Part shown: one piece after another, positions 24,404 through 35,559 of the stretch
How positions within the stretch are numbered: position 1 is the stretch's first letter
How the letters are laid out: each line of letters starts with the position of its first letter
Source: Monomorium pharaonis
Lineage: Eukaryota > Arthropoda > Insecta > Hymenoptera > Formicidae
DNA: 64,000 bases
Direction of reading: 5' to 3'
NCBI RefSeq assembly: GCF_013373865.1
Contig: NC_050470.1
Coordinates: 16,929,244 to 16,993,243, forward strand
Translations under genes and position numbers: made by a program
The notes under the pieces: model-generated
What the model was told of the DNA's origin: nothing
The model's input: only the letters and a program-made list of their open reading frames with translations
Databases searched by the model: none

Positions 24404-25740
24404 TCAAAAATCATTATTTATTGCCTTCTCCCATTGAAATGATAATGCACCGGTGCCTACAAAGAAATCGGAATAAGCATTTCGGAGTTCGATGCCACTG
24501 TTAATTGATCTGCCTGTACTAATTGGCAGTGAGCTAAGTCCTTGAGAAATAACGTTGTAATCTTCAGAAGTCATATGTGTGTATGTGCTTGTGGAAACCA
24601 ATTTTTTTTCGTTAATAATAATAAAATTGTGAAGTGTTATTGTTGCTTGAACAATTTTTCTTGCATTTGGAATATTTGCAATTATGGGTCTTCTATATAT
24701 CCTCCATCTTGCTGCTAGAATCCCGAAAGCGCTCTCTACAACGCGTCTTGCTCGACTGAGCCTGTAATTAAAAATCTTTTTCCTGAATTCCAACTTGCTA
24801 CTTCGCGAATACGGTCTCATCATGTATGATGTTAATAAAAAGGCCTCGTCTGCTAGCAACACATAAGGAAATGCAGGTCCATCAGTTTCGATAGGCTTAG
24901 CAGGTGGCAGTTGAAATGTACTTTCTTCAAAATGTCTTCCCATTTCGCTATTTCTGAAAATCCCTCCATCACTTTGTCTACCTTCCGCACCGATGTCGAC
25001 TATAATAAAGCGATATTTTGCATCACTAATTGCTAACAGATTCATACTGTGGTATCCTTTGTAGTTAAAATGTGTCGAGCCACTATTTGGTGGAGCGTGT
25101 AACAAAAATTATATATGTATTTAATTTTATCATTCGCTGTATATTATAATGAGATACTCCATAATAAATACAAATCCACATTCTTCGACACTTTTTAATA
25201 AGACCACGTTGCGATTGACCACAGCCCACTCACACAGCTAATATAGTAAAAAAATTCTACGCATCAGAGACTTTGAATGGCTATGGTTAATGGCAATATG
25301 GTCAAAGAAAACACTCATATATTTTTTATGACAAATTAATCATATAATAAATATATAGTATTGAAATTATCTTCCAAAATTCATAAAATAAAAAATATCT
25401 TTCAGTGTACCTGCAATCTAACGTGCTTTCCATCGATACATCCTACACAGTTTGGATAGTTGTTCAAATTCATTAGCAATTTCTTGCCAACTCTCTGGAC
25501 TGTCATAAAGAAAAACTGTCTCTTTCAAAACATTCCATATTGCTTCGCAGGTCTCCGATATTATTTTTGATATAGTATTATGACCAATTCGATAAGCATA
25601 TGAAAGCGATGTCATGCTGTCTCCAGACGCCAAATATCTAAGCGTAACATGCAATCGTGTTTTAGGAGGAATTGGATCTCGCACCACATATTGCTTAATA
25701 ATAGATGGACCGACTAAGTAATATAATTGATCAAAATTTT
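24404..25740 (-). pseudogene. PIF/Harbinger transposase (DDE_Tnp_4 type), broken
   Basis: The N-terminal part (25740-25418) reads FDQLYYLVGPSIIKQ, then PIPPKTRLHVTLRYLASGDS, YAYRIGHNTISKIISE and SWQEIANEFE, the usual helix-turn-helix and lead-in. A one-base frame change near 25450 follows, after which the other frame gives NYPNCVGCIDGKHVRLQ with the first catalytic Asp. About 300 bp of non-coding sequence (25106-25411) intervenes, beginning with GT but lacking a clear acceptor. The C-terminal part (25105-24404) reads APPNSGSTHFNYKG, VDIGAEGRQSDGGIF with the second Asp, and RRVVESAFGILAARWR with the catalytic Glu, ending after LHNFIIINEK. All three DDE residues survive. The start is uncertain because an upstream TAA closes the frame. 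Confidence 0.85.
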
Positions 25741-25827
25741 ACGGTTACGGAAATGTACATGCAATGGCCTTAACTCTCTTTCGAAATTATCAAAAATATA
25801 ACTATATATAGATATACACATACATAT

Positions 25828-25828
<1 letters not shown>

Positions 25829-25873
<45 letters not shown>
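25829..25873. repeat. (GT)n microsatellite
   Basis: About 21 GT units. Confidence 0.95.
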
Positions 25874-25875
<2 letters not shown>

Positions 25876-25877
25876 AT

Positions 25878-26035
25878 ATTTCAAAAAATCTTCTACTAAC
25901 TATAGAATAAGAAAACCTAGTTATCTTAGATTATTTCAGAATTTATGCACACATACACACATAAATATGCATAATTCTGAAATAATTTAAGACGTCTAGG
26001 TTTTCTTATTCTATAGTAGAAGATTTTTAGAAAAG
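25878..26035. repeat. Palindromic MITE-like hairpin
   Basis: AAAAATCTTCTACTAACTATAG, AATAAGAAAACCTAG and ATTATTTCAGAATT are mirrored by the complementary words up to about 26035, around a (CACA)n-rich loop. No target duplication could be assigned. Confidence 0.65.
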
Positions 26036-26198
26036 ATAAAGATCCTCTCGGCATTGACAAATTGTGAAATTTACATAAAAATTCTCATAAATTATCTAAA
26101 AATTCTAAGAACAATTTTTACTTAGAAAGCATTCAAATTTTTAATTTATAGAATTATTTCTTTCAATCTATTAAATTTTCAGAAATACACACTGACTA
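26036..26198. other. AT-rich stretch upstream of the EnSpm-like gene
   Basis: Nothing is recognised here apart from its place before a plausible first exon. Confidence 0.3.
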
Positions 26199-28479
26199 AT
26201 GGCATCTCCATCAAAAAAGAAAGCTAAGACCGAAAATGATTTACAAGTAGGTATTTATTTTTACATGATAACTTTTTTTTTATTAATAGAACAAAAAGCT
26301 CTCTATTTATATAGAATAAAAAACTATCTATTTTTCAACTTTGCTACAAAAATTTAAAGTATTTTCTAATTGTAACTATATCTTAAATTTGCAACATTTT
26401 AAATAATTTAATAATGATTATATTCATTTGCTCACGTTGTAAATAAATTATAATAAAATAAAAATAAAAAAATTTTTTTTTCTATCTTTCAGATATCTCA
26501 CGGTTCACAGACATTACTGTATAAGTATTCAAGCTCTGTTGAATATATTATTATAAGTCATTGGTCTATTCAGAATCTCTTGTAATTTATAATATGTGTT
26601 TATATTTCTCAGAAATTTCTTTTTCAGATATCAATAAGCATTCAGAGTATACATATGTGGACCAAACATATCATAATGAGGAGAGTACCTGTAGTAGTTC
26701 ACTAGCTGAGGATATTTCACTAGTAAACTGGGATCCTTATGTCGAAATAACATCATTTTACTCACGGAATGAAATAAACACTGATTCCTCTCAAAAGATA
26801 TTTTTGATGTCACTATCTGTACTGATTCTAGTAGCGTGAAAAATTCCCAAGGAACTATTTCAGATACAGAAGTGTCTTTTGAAATTTCTTATTCTTCTAT
26901 AGATAGAACAAGTTCTACTATTTTGGAGCAACTTAAACAAATGCATGACGGTGAAGTTAGTGGAGATGTCAGTGATGAAGGTTTTTACAATAAAAATGTT
27001 AAAAACAAAGAAACTTTAAAACATAAAAATGACGACTATGCAACTTCATGTAATCATAAGAATAGTAAAACTAGTAAGAGACAGTGATAATGATGATAGA
27101 ACAACTGTAAATGAAGTTTTGTTTGTTAGTTTTGATGAATCTTGCTCTGATTGGGATGATTATAATGCTGATTTTGAGAATGAGCGTAATAAAAATGAAA
27201 GTAATATTTCAAAAAATTCTTTTAGTGACATTGAAAATGAAACAATAAAGATGAGTCTATTCAATTATATAGTAGCACCAACGTAACTAAAGAACAAGCT
27301 ATTTTAAAGTTTTGAAAACGTATCTAGATAACAAATGTAGTAAAAAATGTGTGCGAGACATTCTTTCAACTGTTTGTGATCTAATACCAAGTGATCATAA
27401 AATGCCAAAAAGTTATTATCATCTGCTTCAGTATGTTCAAAACTTAGCACCACAAACAACAGAGCAGAAACATTTCTATTGCTCAGCTTATCTTTTGTAT
27501 TTTGGTATTGATCTTAAACAAGAATGTCCTGTTTGCGAAAGTGTTGATAAATGCGGTTTTTTTAGTTCAATATTTCTGATATAGTAATACACTTATTTGA
27601 AAATAGAAATTTAGCAAATATAATAGATGAAAATCTCGTATAGGAACCTTCTAAAAATAATGTTGTAAGTGATATAAGAGCTGAAACAATTTATGAAGAC
27701 CTGAACAAAAATCGTTCAAAGTATGACCTCTTTATAGTTTTAAATTGTGATGGTGTAAAGCTGAGGAAGTTCTACGAGTGACTTGTGGTTACTTATGTTT
27801 ATGCCTGTTGAGATTCCAGTACATTTAAGAGCAACTTATATTTCTGTAATTGGAATTTGGTGCAATAATAAGCAACTAAATATAAATACTTTTTTCAAGC
27901 CTTTTTGTTTAAAACTGAGAGACATTTTTCAAAATAATGGTGTTACATGGAAACATCCTATCTCAAATCAGTTGTGTAAAAGTCAAATTGTTGCACCTTT
28001 GTTTATCGCTGATGCTCCTGCTCGCGCTAAAACATTTCAAATTTTAGTGGACGGTATGGCTGCAATTTGTGCGAGGTGAGAACTGTTAAATGTGCTCCAA
28101 TTCCTGATAAGAAAAAAGTTCGAGTATGTGCCCAAAATTACAATTCACCACTGCGTGAAGGAAGGCGAATGTTTAATCAAGATAAAAGAGCCTTAGAATG
28201 TGGAATAAAAATAAAAGGAATTAAACAACCATCAGTAATGAACATTATTCCTTATATTGATCTTGCAACCTTATTTATCCTAGAATACATGCATTCAGTT
28301 TTATTGGGTGTTGTAAGATAGTTAATGTACATTTGGTTCTATAAAAATGGTTTGTGGAGTTGTAAAAATCACTTAAATGACATCAACAGGTTTTTAAGTG
28401 AAATACGACCTCCTGATTTTATTCAACGAAAGCCTAGAGATATTTTATCTCTTAAACTTTGGTTGTTATTTTTTTCTTT
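26199..28479 (+). pseudogene. EnSpm/CACTA-like transposase gene, copy 1, 5' portion
   Basis: A short first exon starts ATG at 26199 (MASPSKKKAKTENDLQ), ends at a GTAGGT donor (26248) and is followed by TTTCAG acceptors at 26491 and 26625. Acidic sequence follows (26630-27290), then the conserved region: CVRDILSTVCDLIP (27330), CPVCESVDKCG (27530), MPVEIPVHLRATYI with ADAPARAK (27790-28040), YGCNLCEVRTVK (28060) and LEYMHSVLLGVV (28300). This order is that of tnp2-like EnSpm transposases of invertebrates. Lesions include TAG at 27641 and frame changes near 27290, 27565, 27780 and 28060. The gene is cut at 28480 by a TIR element and resumes at 34313. Confidence 0.7.
28472..28479. repeat. Target-site duplication TTTTCTTT, left
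   Basis: An exact 8-bp match to 34313-34320. It flanks the TIR element and repeats the codons of the interrupted EnSpm-like gene. Confidence 0.85.
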
Positions 28480-28799
28480 GGTAAATATGCTGTATAACGC
28501 CCCTACCTCCGATTTCCATATAACTTTGTAAATTTGCGTATTTCGGTGCGTAGAACACGAATTTGCAAGGAAAAATTGTCGGTCTCAACTAGGAAAAAAG
28601 TTATTAAGCACTAAAGTTAATAGTTGCGTGGTTAGGATTTCTGTCATATCGACATGATGTAGACGCATCTGACTATGCGCAAGGACATAAAAGTGCATGA
28701 AATACAGCAATGGAGAGAGAGAGAGAGAGAGATTGATTGATTGATTGATTGATCTTTTATTAGCTTTCTCAGCTATTTTCAATACATATATACACAATT

Positions 28800-31657
28800 T
28801 TATGCTACATCATTAAAAACAAACTCTTTTAGCATTCGTTTAAACATTTCTAAACGATTACAATGTTTAACTTCGGGTGGTAATGCGTTATACATTAACA
28901 CACCCTCATAAAATAAACTTTTTTGCGCGCTTCTTGTTTTTCGAAATTCTATAACAATATCCCCTGTCTGCCTAGTTTCGCGTTCTCCCTCTACTATTCT
29001 AAGTCTATTACTAAATTGCTCCGGCATCATATTATTTAAAATCTTAAAAATAAATATGCACGTGTTGTAATACAGCCTTTGTCTTATGGTCATAAATTGC
29101 AACGCTTGGTGCATACATTTAACTTTGGTACGTCTGTCACATTGCAATATGACTCTCATAGCTCTATTTTGCGCTTTTTGGAGCCTACTTAACTGTGTAT
29201 CTCCCATATCTAATAGTAGCGTCGCACAATACTCAAAGTGAGGTGCTATTATTGTCTTGTATATCGTACATCTAGTGTAAGCCGAGATAAAGTTTCCTAT
29301 TCTATTTAAAAAACTTATCTTCTTCCCTATTTTCTTTAGCATGTAATCACAGTGACCGCTAAATCTAAGTCTATCATCAATAATTATACCCAAGTACTTT
29401 ATTACTTCTACACGCTCAATCTCATTTCCATCCAAATATCTCACAGTAGTATTGCCTCTCAATTCTTTTCTTATCCCTCTAACTAACATATATTTTGTTT
29501 TCCCCGAATTCATCTTCAGTTTATTAATATTCATCCATTCCTCCACTACGTTAAATGCAATATTCAATTTCCTCTCTACTTCCGCACTACTCTCACCTGT
29601 TACATATATTAAGGTATCGTCCGCAAACATTTTTATATTACACATATCCGAGCAAACGTTCACAATATCATTCATATATATTATAAACAACAATGGGCCC
29701 AATACCGAACCCTGTGGCACTCCGTATTCCGTAGTCATTATCTTAGACCATCTATCATTAAATTGAACTTGTTGCATTCTATCTTTTAAGTACGACCTAA
29801 ACCATTCTAGAACTGTTCCTGTAATACCATACTAGTATAATTTCTCTAATAATCTTTCTCTATCAATTGTCTCGAAAGCTCCTTTAAGATCTACAAAAAT
29901 AACTCCTACTATATGTCTCTCACTAATAATCAATTTCCATTCATCTATAACTGTTTGAATTGCTGTTTCACACGAATAATTTTTTCTGAAGCCCGACTGA
30001 TGTTCCGTTATGATATTATTACTTTCTAGGTAGACCTCAATTTGCTTTTTAACTATTATCTCTAGTACTTTTTCATATATTGGTAATATATTAATAGGCC
30101 TATAATCACTTGCCCTCTTAGGTTTCTCTACTTTTGGTATTGAAATTATCGTGGATGTTTTCCACTCTTTCAAAAAACAACCCTCACTCAATGACTTATT
30201 TATTATATCACAATATTCCTCTCCAATGACACAAGACACCGTTTTTAATATATCGCTAGTTATTCCTTCTTCTGTGCCTTTCTTTTTTGGTAATTCCCTA
30301 ATAATTATTTTTACTTGTTCTGTCGTAATTGACTCAAATTTTTCTAGCTCTCCCTTCTTTTCAATACAATAAATAGTTCTCTTATTTGTGCTTGTTGTAT
30401 AATTCTTATCTATAGATTTTATTATGTCTTTAATACTTTGTATATAATATAAGTTAAATTTATCAGCTATATCACACTCTATATTATTGTCTAATATTTC
30501 AAAATCTATTTTTCCTACAACTTTTGCGCCTATTGGTCCTCCTCTAATAATTTCTTTTAATGATTTCCACATAGTTGTGGGATTGTTACTATTATGATCA
30601 ATCATATTTTCATAATATTCTTTTTTCTTTATTCTAATTAAATTAACTACTGCATTTCTTTCTATTTTAAATTGTTGCCAGTTTTGTTCCGTGCTATCGT
30701 ACAGTGCTTTTCTATAAGCCTCATCTCTTCTAGTCGCTAACTCTTCTATTTCCTTTGAATACCATTTTTTCCCTTCCCATATTTTCGGTATTCTAAAAAT
30801 TTTCTTAGGTGCTAAGATGTCTAGCGCATCTACAATACTATTAATTAAATTCTTTGCCCTTACATTAATATCTAACTCATTAATATCTAAATCATATCCT
30901 TTTTCTAAATTACTCTCCACTTGCTTAATAAGCTCATCCGCATTATATCTACTATAATCCCTGCCATTGAATTCTTTATATTTATTTACAGTCTTGTTCG
31001 TATTTATCACGACTTTTATCCACGCATGATCCGTTATCTTAGGTTCGTACTTGACTTCTACATTTATATCTTTATTCGCAAAAACTAGATCTATAATTGT
31101 TTTACTATTTTCGGTAACTCTCGTGGTTTATCCACATATTGCTTCATACCTAGACTTTGCATAGTCGTTAGTAGTTTATTTGTATAATAAGAGTCTGTCA
31201 TACAATTTATATTAAAGTCTCCTAATATTATACACTCTTCTTTTATCGTTAATTCTTCTACTATCTCCTCTAAGAATCCTATAAACTCTCCATGTGACGC
31301 ACTCGGTGAATGATATATTACCATTAACACTCCTTTAAATAATTTCTCTTTCACTTCTATTGCAATGCACCACACAATTCTTTCTAATTTTTTCAATACT
31401 ACTATATCATACTTGATATCATCTCTTACATACAGAGCAACTCCCCCTGTATTTCTATTTTCCGCGTCGCATCTAACCACACTGTATCCCGGTACACTTA
31501 TTTCACTGTCTTCAATTTCCGCAATTAGTCTTGACTCCGACAATACAATAACTGCCGGATTTAATTTCTTCATAATCTGATAGTGTATCTCGTCCTTATG
31601 TGCCATTAAACTTTGCGCATTTGTATACAGTATATGTTCCTCTTCCTTCTGTGGTTG
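28800..31657 (-). pseudogene. LINE ORF2: endonuclease and reverse transcriptase
   Basis: The frame opens directly after the ORF1 stop. The endonuclease shows LYTNAQSL, VIVLSESRL with the catalytic Glu, ALYVRDDIKYD, YHSPSA and LGDFNINC. A frame change near 31115-31130 follows, and the new frame contains TDHAWIKV with the catalytic His (about 31040). The reverse transcriptase covers about 30300-28950: RPINILPIYEKVLE, HQSGFRKNYSCETAI, FVDLKGAFETIDR, VPQGSVLGPLL (about 29720), FADDTLIYV with the catalytic Asp pair (29627-29607), and KYLGIIIDDRLRF. A TAG at 29834-29832 interrupts the thumb-side of motif A. No ATG precedes the first conserved endonuclease motif; the first ATG (31606) is already inside the domain. 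The stop is near 28800. Confidence 0.85.
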
Positions 31658-32950
31658 CTATTTTGCATCCTCCCAGCCGGCCCTTCTCTTTTCCTCTTGT
31701 AGAACTCTTTTGAACGTCGGACATTCCGGGCTCAATGCATCATGGTCATCTTTTATCTTCAAGTTATACGTTTGGTTTTTATACATACAATTTACACATT
31801 TCTTCTCATTTGTTGTACACTCATTTGATTTGTGATTACCTGCACATTTATGGCATGCTTCATTTTGCGTACAGTATTTCGCAAAATGGTGATAGCCCCA
31901 GCATTTAAAGCATCTCTTAACACTAATATGATTAAATACAGGACATCTTTTCCATCCTATATTTACTTTTCCTTGGCTCAACATTAATTCATGTGTTTTT
32001 TCATCTAGTTCAATTATTATGGCGCCTTCTGTTTTACCTCTTCTGTTAGGTTGAGTTTTTAATCTTTTCACTATTCTCATATTATTTTCTTCTTGTGTTC
32101 CAAGTTTATTTTGCTTTTTAATTGAATCAATTAATTCTTTATCACTCAAGTTCCATTCTTCTTCGTCAATATAAACAATTTTTACTTTCGGCTTTATCTG
32201 TAGTGACTCAGTAACTTTAAATTCATCACCCAGCTTGCTTTGCACTGTAGTTTTTAATTTTGCCATTTCTTCTCCATTCTCACATCCCAAGATGACTGTA
32301 CCATTGTTTCCTCTCCTTATTTTCGTTACTCCCATTTCCATATTCTTTATATCTACTTTCTTTTTTATTAACATAGCCGTATCAACATTTTTTTGCTGAA
32401 CCTTAGGTTTAACAATTATAACATTTTCTTTCTTCTTTTCTTTAACTATCTCACTATAACTCTTCTGTGCTCCTCTTGATGAATTACTAGGTCCAGTGGA
32501 CAGCATCCTTTTTACTTCTTCTAGCTCTTCTTTGATATTTTTTAACTCATGCTGGATAATTTCCTTTATCATCACTTTAATTTCCTTCTTACATATAGTC
32601 TCGTCTTTTATTTCTTTTATTGTTTTTATGAGCCAATCAATTTTTAGGTCCATATTTGCCGATCCACTCGTGCTTGTGCTTGGTCTTCCAGATGCTCCTG
32701 CCGATCCGAGCCTATCTCTGTTGCTACTTGCCGTTTTCTTTACTTCTCCAATTTCATACTCTATCCCAAATTTTGCAAAGGGGCCCTGGCACGGTACTAG
32801 TTCATTATTTCTATCATAAATTTTGTGTTTACTAACACAGCCTGGATGGTAAAACAGTTTAACGCATGATTTGCATTGTACTACTTCAGTTTTAATAGCC
32901 TTCTTGCATGCCGAACATCGATATTCGGTGTCCTCTTCTATCGTCGACAT
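31658..32950 (-). CDS. LINE ORF1, zinc-finger nucleic-acid-binding protein
   Basis: An intact 430-residue frame. Residues 12-40 form a PHD-like zinc finger (C-x2-C, C-x2-C-x5-H-x2-C). Residues about 115-170 are a charged coiled coil. Two zinc knuckles follow near residue 360 (CFKCWGYHHFAKYC and CHKCAGNHKSNEC), then a further CVNC pair. LINE ORF1 proteins coat the element RNA in the cytoplasm and are needed for retrotransposition. It ends at TAG (31660-31658), followed in frame by CAA CCA and the open ORF2. The start is the first ATG after in-frame sequence; a PHD finger directly after it supports that choice. Confidence 0.85.
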   Translation of the reverse strand: MSTIEEDTEYRCSACKKAIKTEVVQCKSCVKLFYHPGCVSKHKIYDRNNELVPCQGPFAKFGIEYEIGEVKKTASSNRDRLGSAGASGRPSTSTSGSANMDLKIDWLIKTIKEIKDETICKKEIKVMIKEIIQHELKNIKEELEEVKRMLSTGPSNSSRGAQKSYSEIVKEKKKENVIIVKPKVQQKNVDTAMLIKKKVDIKNMEMGVTKIRRGNNGTVILGCENGEEMAKLKTTVQSKLGDEFKVTESLQIKPKVKIVYIDEEEWNLSDKELIDSIKKQNKLGTQEENNMRIVKRLKTQPNRRGKTEGAIIIELDEKTHELMLSQGKVNIGWKRCPVFNHISVKRCFKCWGYHHFAKYCTQNEACHKCAGNHKSNECTTNEKKCVNCMYKNQTYNLKIKDDHDALSPECPTFKRVLQEEKRRAGWEDAK

Positions 32951-33235
32951 TTGTGTTCCGCCGCTGTCGATTCGCTACACGTCAGCAGATTCCATCCACG
33001 TCAGTGCTTGCTTGTCACAACGTCGTTGATGCACATGATTATAGAAATATAATTCAGCTATTCACAGATCTGCCTTTCCCGGCTAGATAACGATTCCTGT
33101 TGTCACTGGTCTATAGAACTATCACCACACTAATTTTATACTTTTTTACTGCTCTCTTTTCTTCTCAAAACACACTATAAAGACGGAGCGATGTTCGACA
33201 CGTCTACTCCATTCCAGACCCGCAGAGAGAGAGGG

Positions 33236-33236
33236 A

Positions 33237-33276
<40 letters not shown>

Positions 33277-33525
33277 GACAGAGACAGAGACAGAGACAGA
33301 GACAGAGACAGAGACAGAGACAGAGACAGAGACAGAGACAGAGACAGAGACAGAGACAGAGACAGAGACAGAGACAGAGACAGAGACAGAGACAGAGACA
33401 GAGACAGAGACAGAGACAGAGACAGAGACAGAGACAGAGACAGAGACAGAGACAGAGACAGAGACAGAGACAGAGACAGAGACAGAGACAGAGACAGAGA
33501 CAGAGACAGAGACAGAGACAGAGAC

Positions 33526-33578
<53 letters not shown>
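33236..33578. repeat. (GACAGA)n / (GA)n microsatellite
   Basis: A GA tract leads into about 280 bp of near-pure GACAGA hexamer and returns to (GA)n near 33535-33576. It lies within the TIR element beside the LINE 5' end. The Ser-Val and Glu-Thr frames across it are artefacts. Confidence 0.95.
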
Positions 33579-33580
<2 letters not shown>

Positions 33581-33581
<1 letters not shown>

Positions 33582-34085
33582 TGTAATACAACTGAAACCT
33601 CTGTTAATTTAGTACATCGATAAATTGTATTTTGTTAAAGCAGAGAATAAGTCGTATATGGCAAAGTTTCCATACTTTGCCATATATGACTTATTCTCTG
33701 CTTTAACGAAATACAATTTTATCAATTAATGCAAGGAATTCATGTAATTTCATAGTTTAATATAAATTACGAGGATAACTTGTGTTATAAAATATAAAGG
33801 TCTATTATTTGAAGTAAGGTGCAAATAAAAGACTTATTGAAGATTGCCGTATGAATTATCATTTTTTATCATTTTCTGACTTATCGACATAAAAGCAGAG
33901 AATAGGTCACAGTTTCGAACAGGTATTTATATACATAAAATATTTATAAATAAAATTGTATTTTGTTAAAGCAGAGAACAAGTCGTATGCAAACTTTGCC
34001 ATATATGACTTATTCTCTGCTTTAACAAAATACAATTTATCGATGTACTAAACTAACAGAGGTTTCAGTTGTATTACACTCGCTC
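33581..34085. repeat. Inner inverted repeats of the TIR element
   Basis: GTAATACAACTGAAACCTC and the following 70 bases (33583-33660) return in reverse complement at 34005-34078. Between them TAAAGCAGAGAATAAGTC and its complement occur four times, forming two local hairpins (33637-33715 and 33955-34030). The region lies just inside the right TIR. Confidence 0.8.
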
Positions 34086-34312
34086 TCTCTCTCTCTCTCT
34101 CTCTCTCCATTGCTGTAATTTCATGCACTTTTATGTCCTTGCGCATAGTCAGATGCGTCTACATCATGTCGATATGACAGAAATCCTAACCACGCAACTA
34201 TCAACTTTAGGGCTTAATAACTTTTTTCCTAGTTGAGGTGTTCTACGCACCGAAATACACAAATTTACAAAGTTATATGGAAATCGGAGGTAAGGGCGTT
34301 ATACAGCATACC

Positions 34313-34822
34313 TTTTCTTTACACACACCTGCTCTGAAAGATTTTTTGCCCAAAAAATACTATCAGCATTACTTGCTGCTTGTTAGATCTGTTAACAATT
34401 TACTTTAATCTTCAATTAAAGAACATGAAATTCAGGAGTCAGAAAATCTATTACAACTATTTGTACATGATATGGAGAATTTGTATGGAGAGAGAGAAAT
34501 GTCTTACAATATGCATCAACTTCTTCACTTAGGATTGTCAGCGCAACGATGGGGTCCTTTATTCTATAATAGTGCTTTCCTATTTAAAGACATGAATGGT
34601 ATTGTTTCAAAAAGCACACATAGAACAAAACATCTGGCAAATGAAATTGTGAATAATATTAAACTTTCTCAAGGCATTCATATTCTTCAAAATAAAGTTC
34701 CAAATCAGGAGTTAAAGTTGCACACTTCTAATATTTTTAAGATTCTTGGTAAGAAAATTAAGTTAAGTCTGACAGAGGAAGAAAGAGCCCTTCTCTGTTA
34801 TCTGCAGGAATCAAAGACTTAA
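34313..34822 (+). pseudogene. EnSpm/CACTA-like transposase gene, copy 1, 3' portion
   Basis: The frame resumes after the insertion: LKDFLPKKYYQHYLLLV (34335-34385), a TAA (34408), then LLQLFVHDMENLYG, MHQLLHLGLSAQRWGPLF and THRTKHLANEIVNNI. The MH-x-LLHL-x9-GPL pattern is typical of the C-terminal part of tnp2-like transposases. The frame ends with TAA at 34820. Alignment with copy 2 (YYSLVCLKDILPLSYYKHW) shows that nothing but the inserted element separates the two parts. Confidence 0.75.
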
Positions 34823-35528
34823 GTTTTGGTTACACAAAGGCGCACATAAGGAAAAATATCTTCACGTCTAGTATGTTTTTTGAAATTTGCTGAAATGAGT
34901 TTGGAATTTGAGCCGCCATATTGAAATCGCCATATTGAATTTTCGAAAAAAATCGCAATAAGGTCTTTTAAAGCAGATATAGATAACACTTTCTACTCTG
35001 ATAGAGATGTTTTGGCCACTTGTTTTTGAACTCAAAATATGGGATTTTTGAAAAAAATTTACGAAAAAATCGGCTTTTTTTTGAAGAAACAAGCTGTAAC
35101 TTTTTTCAAAGACTTTATAGGACAATTTTGACGGCGGCATTTAAAAGAGGAGGCTTTTTGCGTTCGAAAATGGTATTCAAAAAATTTTTACTAGGTTGAT
35201 TACATCAAAAGATAGAGCGTTAAACGTTGAGAAGAAAGTTGTGTTATTTTGATCCGAAAACGATTAAATATTGTGTTAACAACTAAGATTGTGTAGAGTA
35301 TATTTTATTCTTAAGATAGTATTCTTTTCAATACTCACCGATACGTGGCGTGTTAATTCGTAAACAAAATGCATTTTCTTATAAATGAAAGGGGTTCGCC
35401 AAGAGCGCGAAAAAAAGTGAGATTTCGTTACATTGACATGTAACATTAATTAAAATATGTCAGTCTATAAAAAGGATCGAGAAAAATGAGAAGGACAGAA
35501 TTGTGAAAACTTTTATTTTAGAAAAATA
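34823..35528. other. AT-rich non-coding region
   Basis: CGCCATATTGAATTTT-type words near 34910 recur at 60.37 kb, suggesting a dispersed repeat. No gene is seen. Confidence 0.35.
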
Positions 35529-35559
35529 CCCACATAGAAATTGACATCCATTGGATGTC

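Larger units (their letters stand above)
28731..33225 (-). mobile_element. Nearly full-length LINE, jockey/CR1 group
   Basis: The element runs on the minus strand from a 5' leader near 33225 to a short (AATC)n tail at 28752-28731. It carries ORF1, an AP-type endonuclease and a reverse transcriptase. It sits inside the (GA)n tract of the TIR element, so both flanks are GA-rich and a target duplication cannot be read. The lesions I see are one frame change in the endonuclease and one TAG in the reverse transcriptase. ORF1 and ORF2 lie in one frame, separated by a single TAG. The clade is judged from motif style only. Confidence 0.85.
28480..34312. mobile_element. DNA element with about 200-bp TIRs and an 8-bp target duplication, split by a LINE
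   Basis: The left arm (28480-28725) starts GGTAAATATGCTGTATAACG. The right arm (34095-34312), in reverse complement, starts GGTATGCTGTATAACG. Both continue almost identically for about 200 bp, apart from a 25-28-bp extra stretch on the left near 28560, and end in a (GA)n tract. The 8-bp duplication TTTTCTTT places the insertion in the EnSpm-like gene, and the host frame reads across it. Without the LINE the element is about 1.3 kb and encodes nothing. An 8-bp duplication allows hAT or P-type; the ends do not clearly match either. Confidence 0.8.

Noticed and set aside
25106..25411. Gap in the Harbinger transposase as a normal intron
   Set aside because: It starts with GT, but there is no AG acceptor where the coding sequence resumes; an insertion or decay is as likely.
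33175..33591. Ser-Val and Glu-Thr repeat frames
   Set aside because: They are translations of the (GACAGA)n microsatellite.
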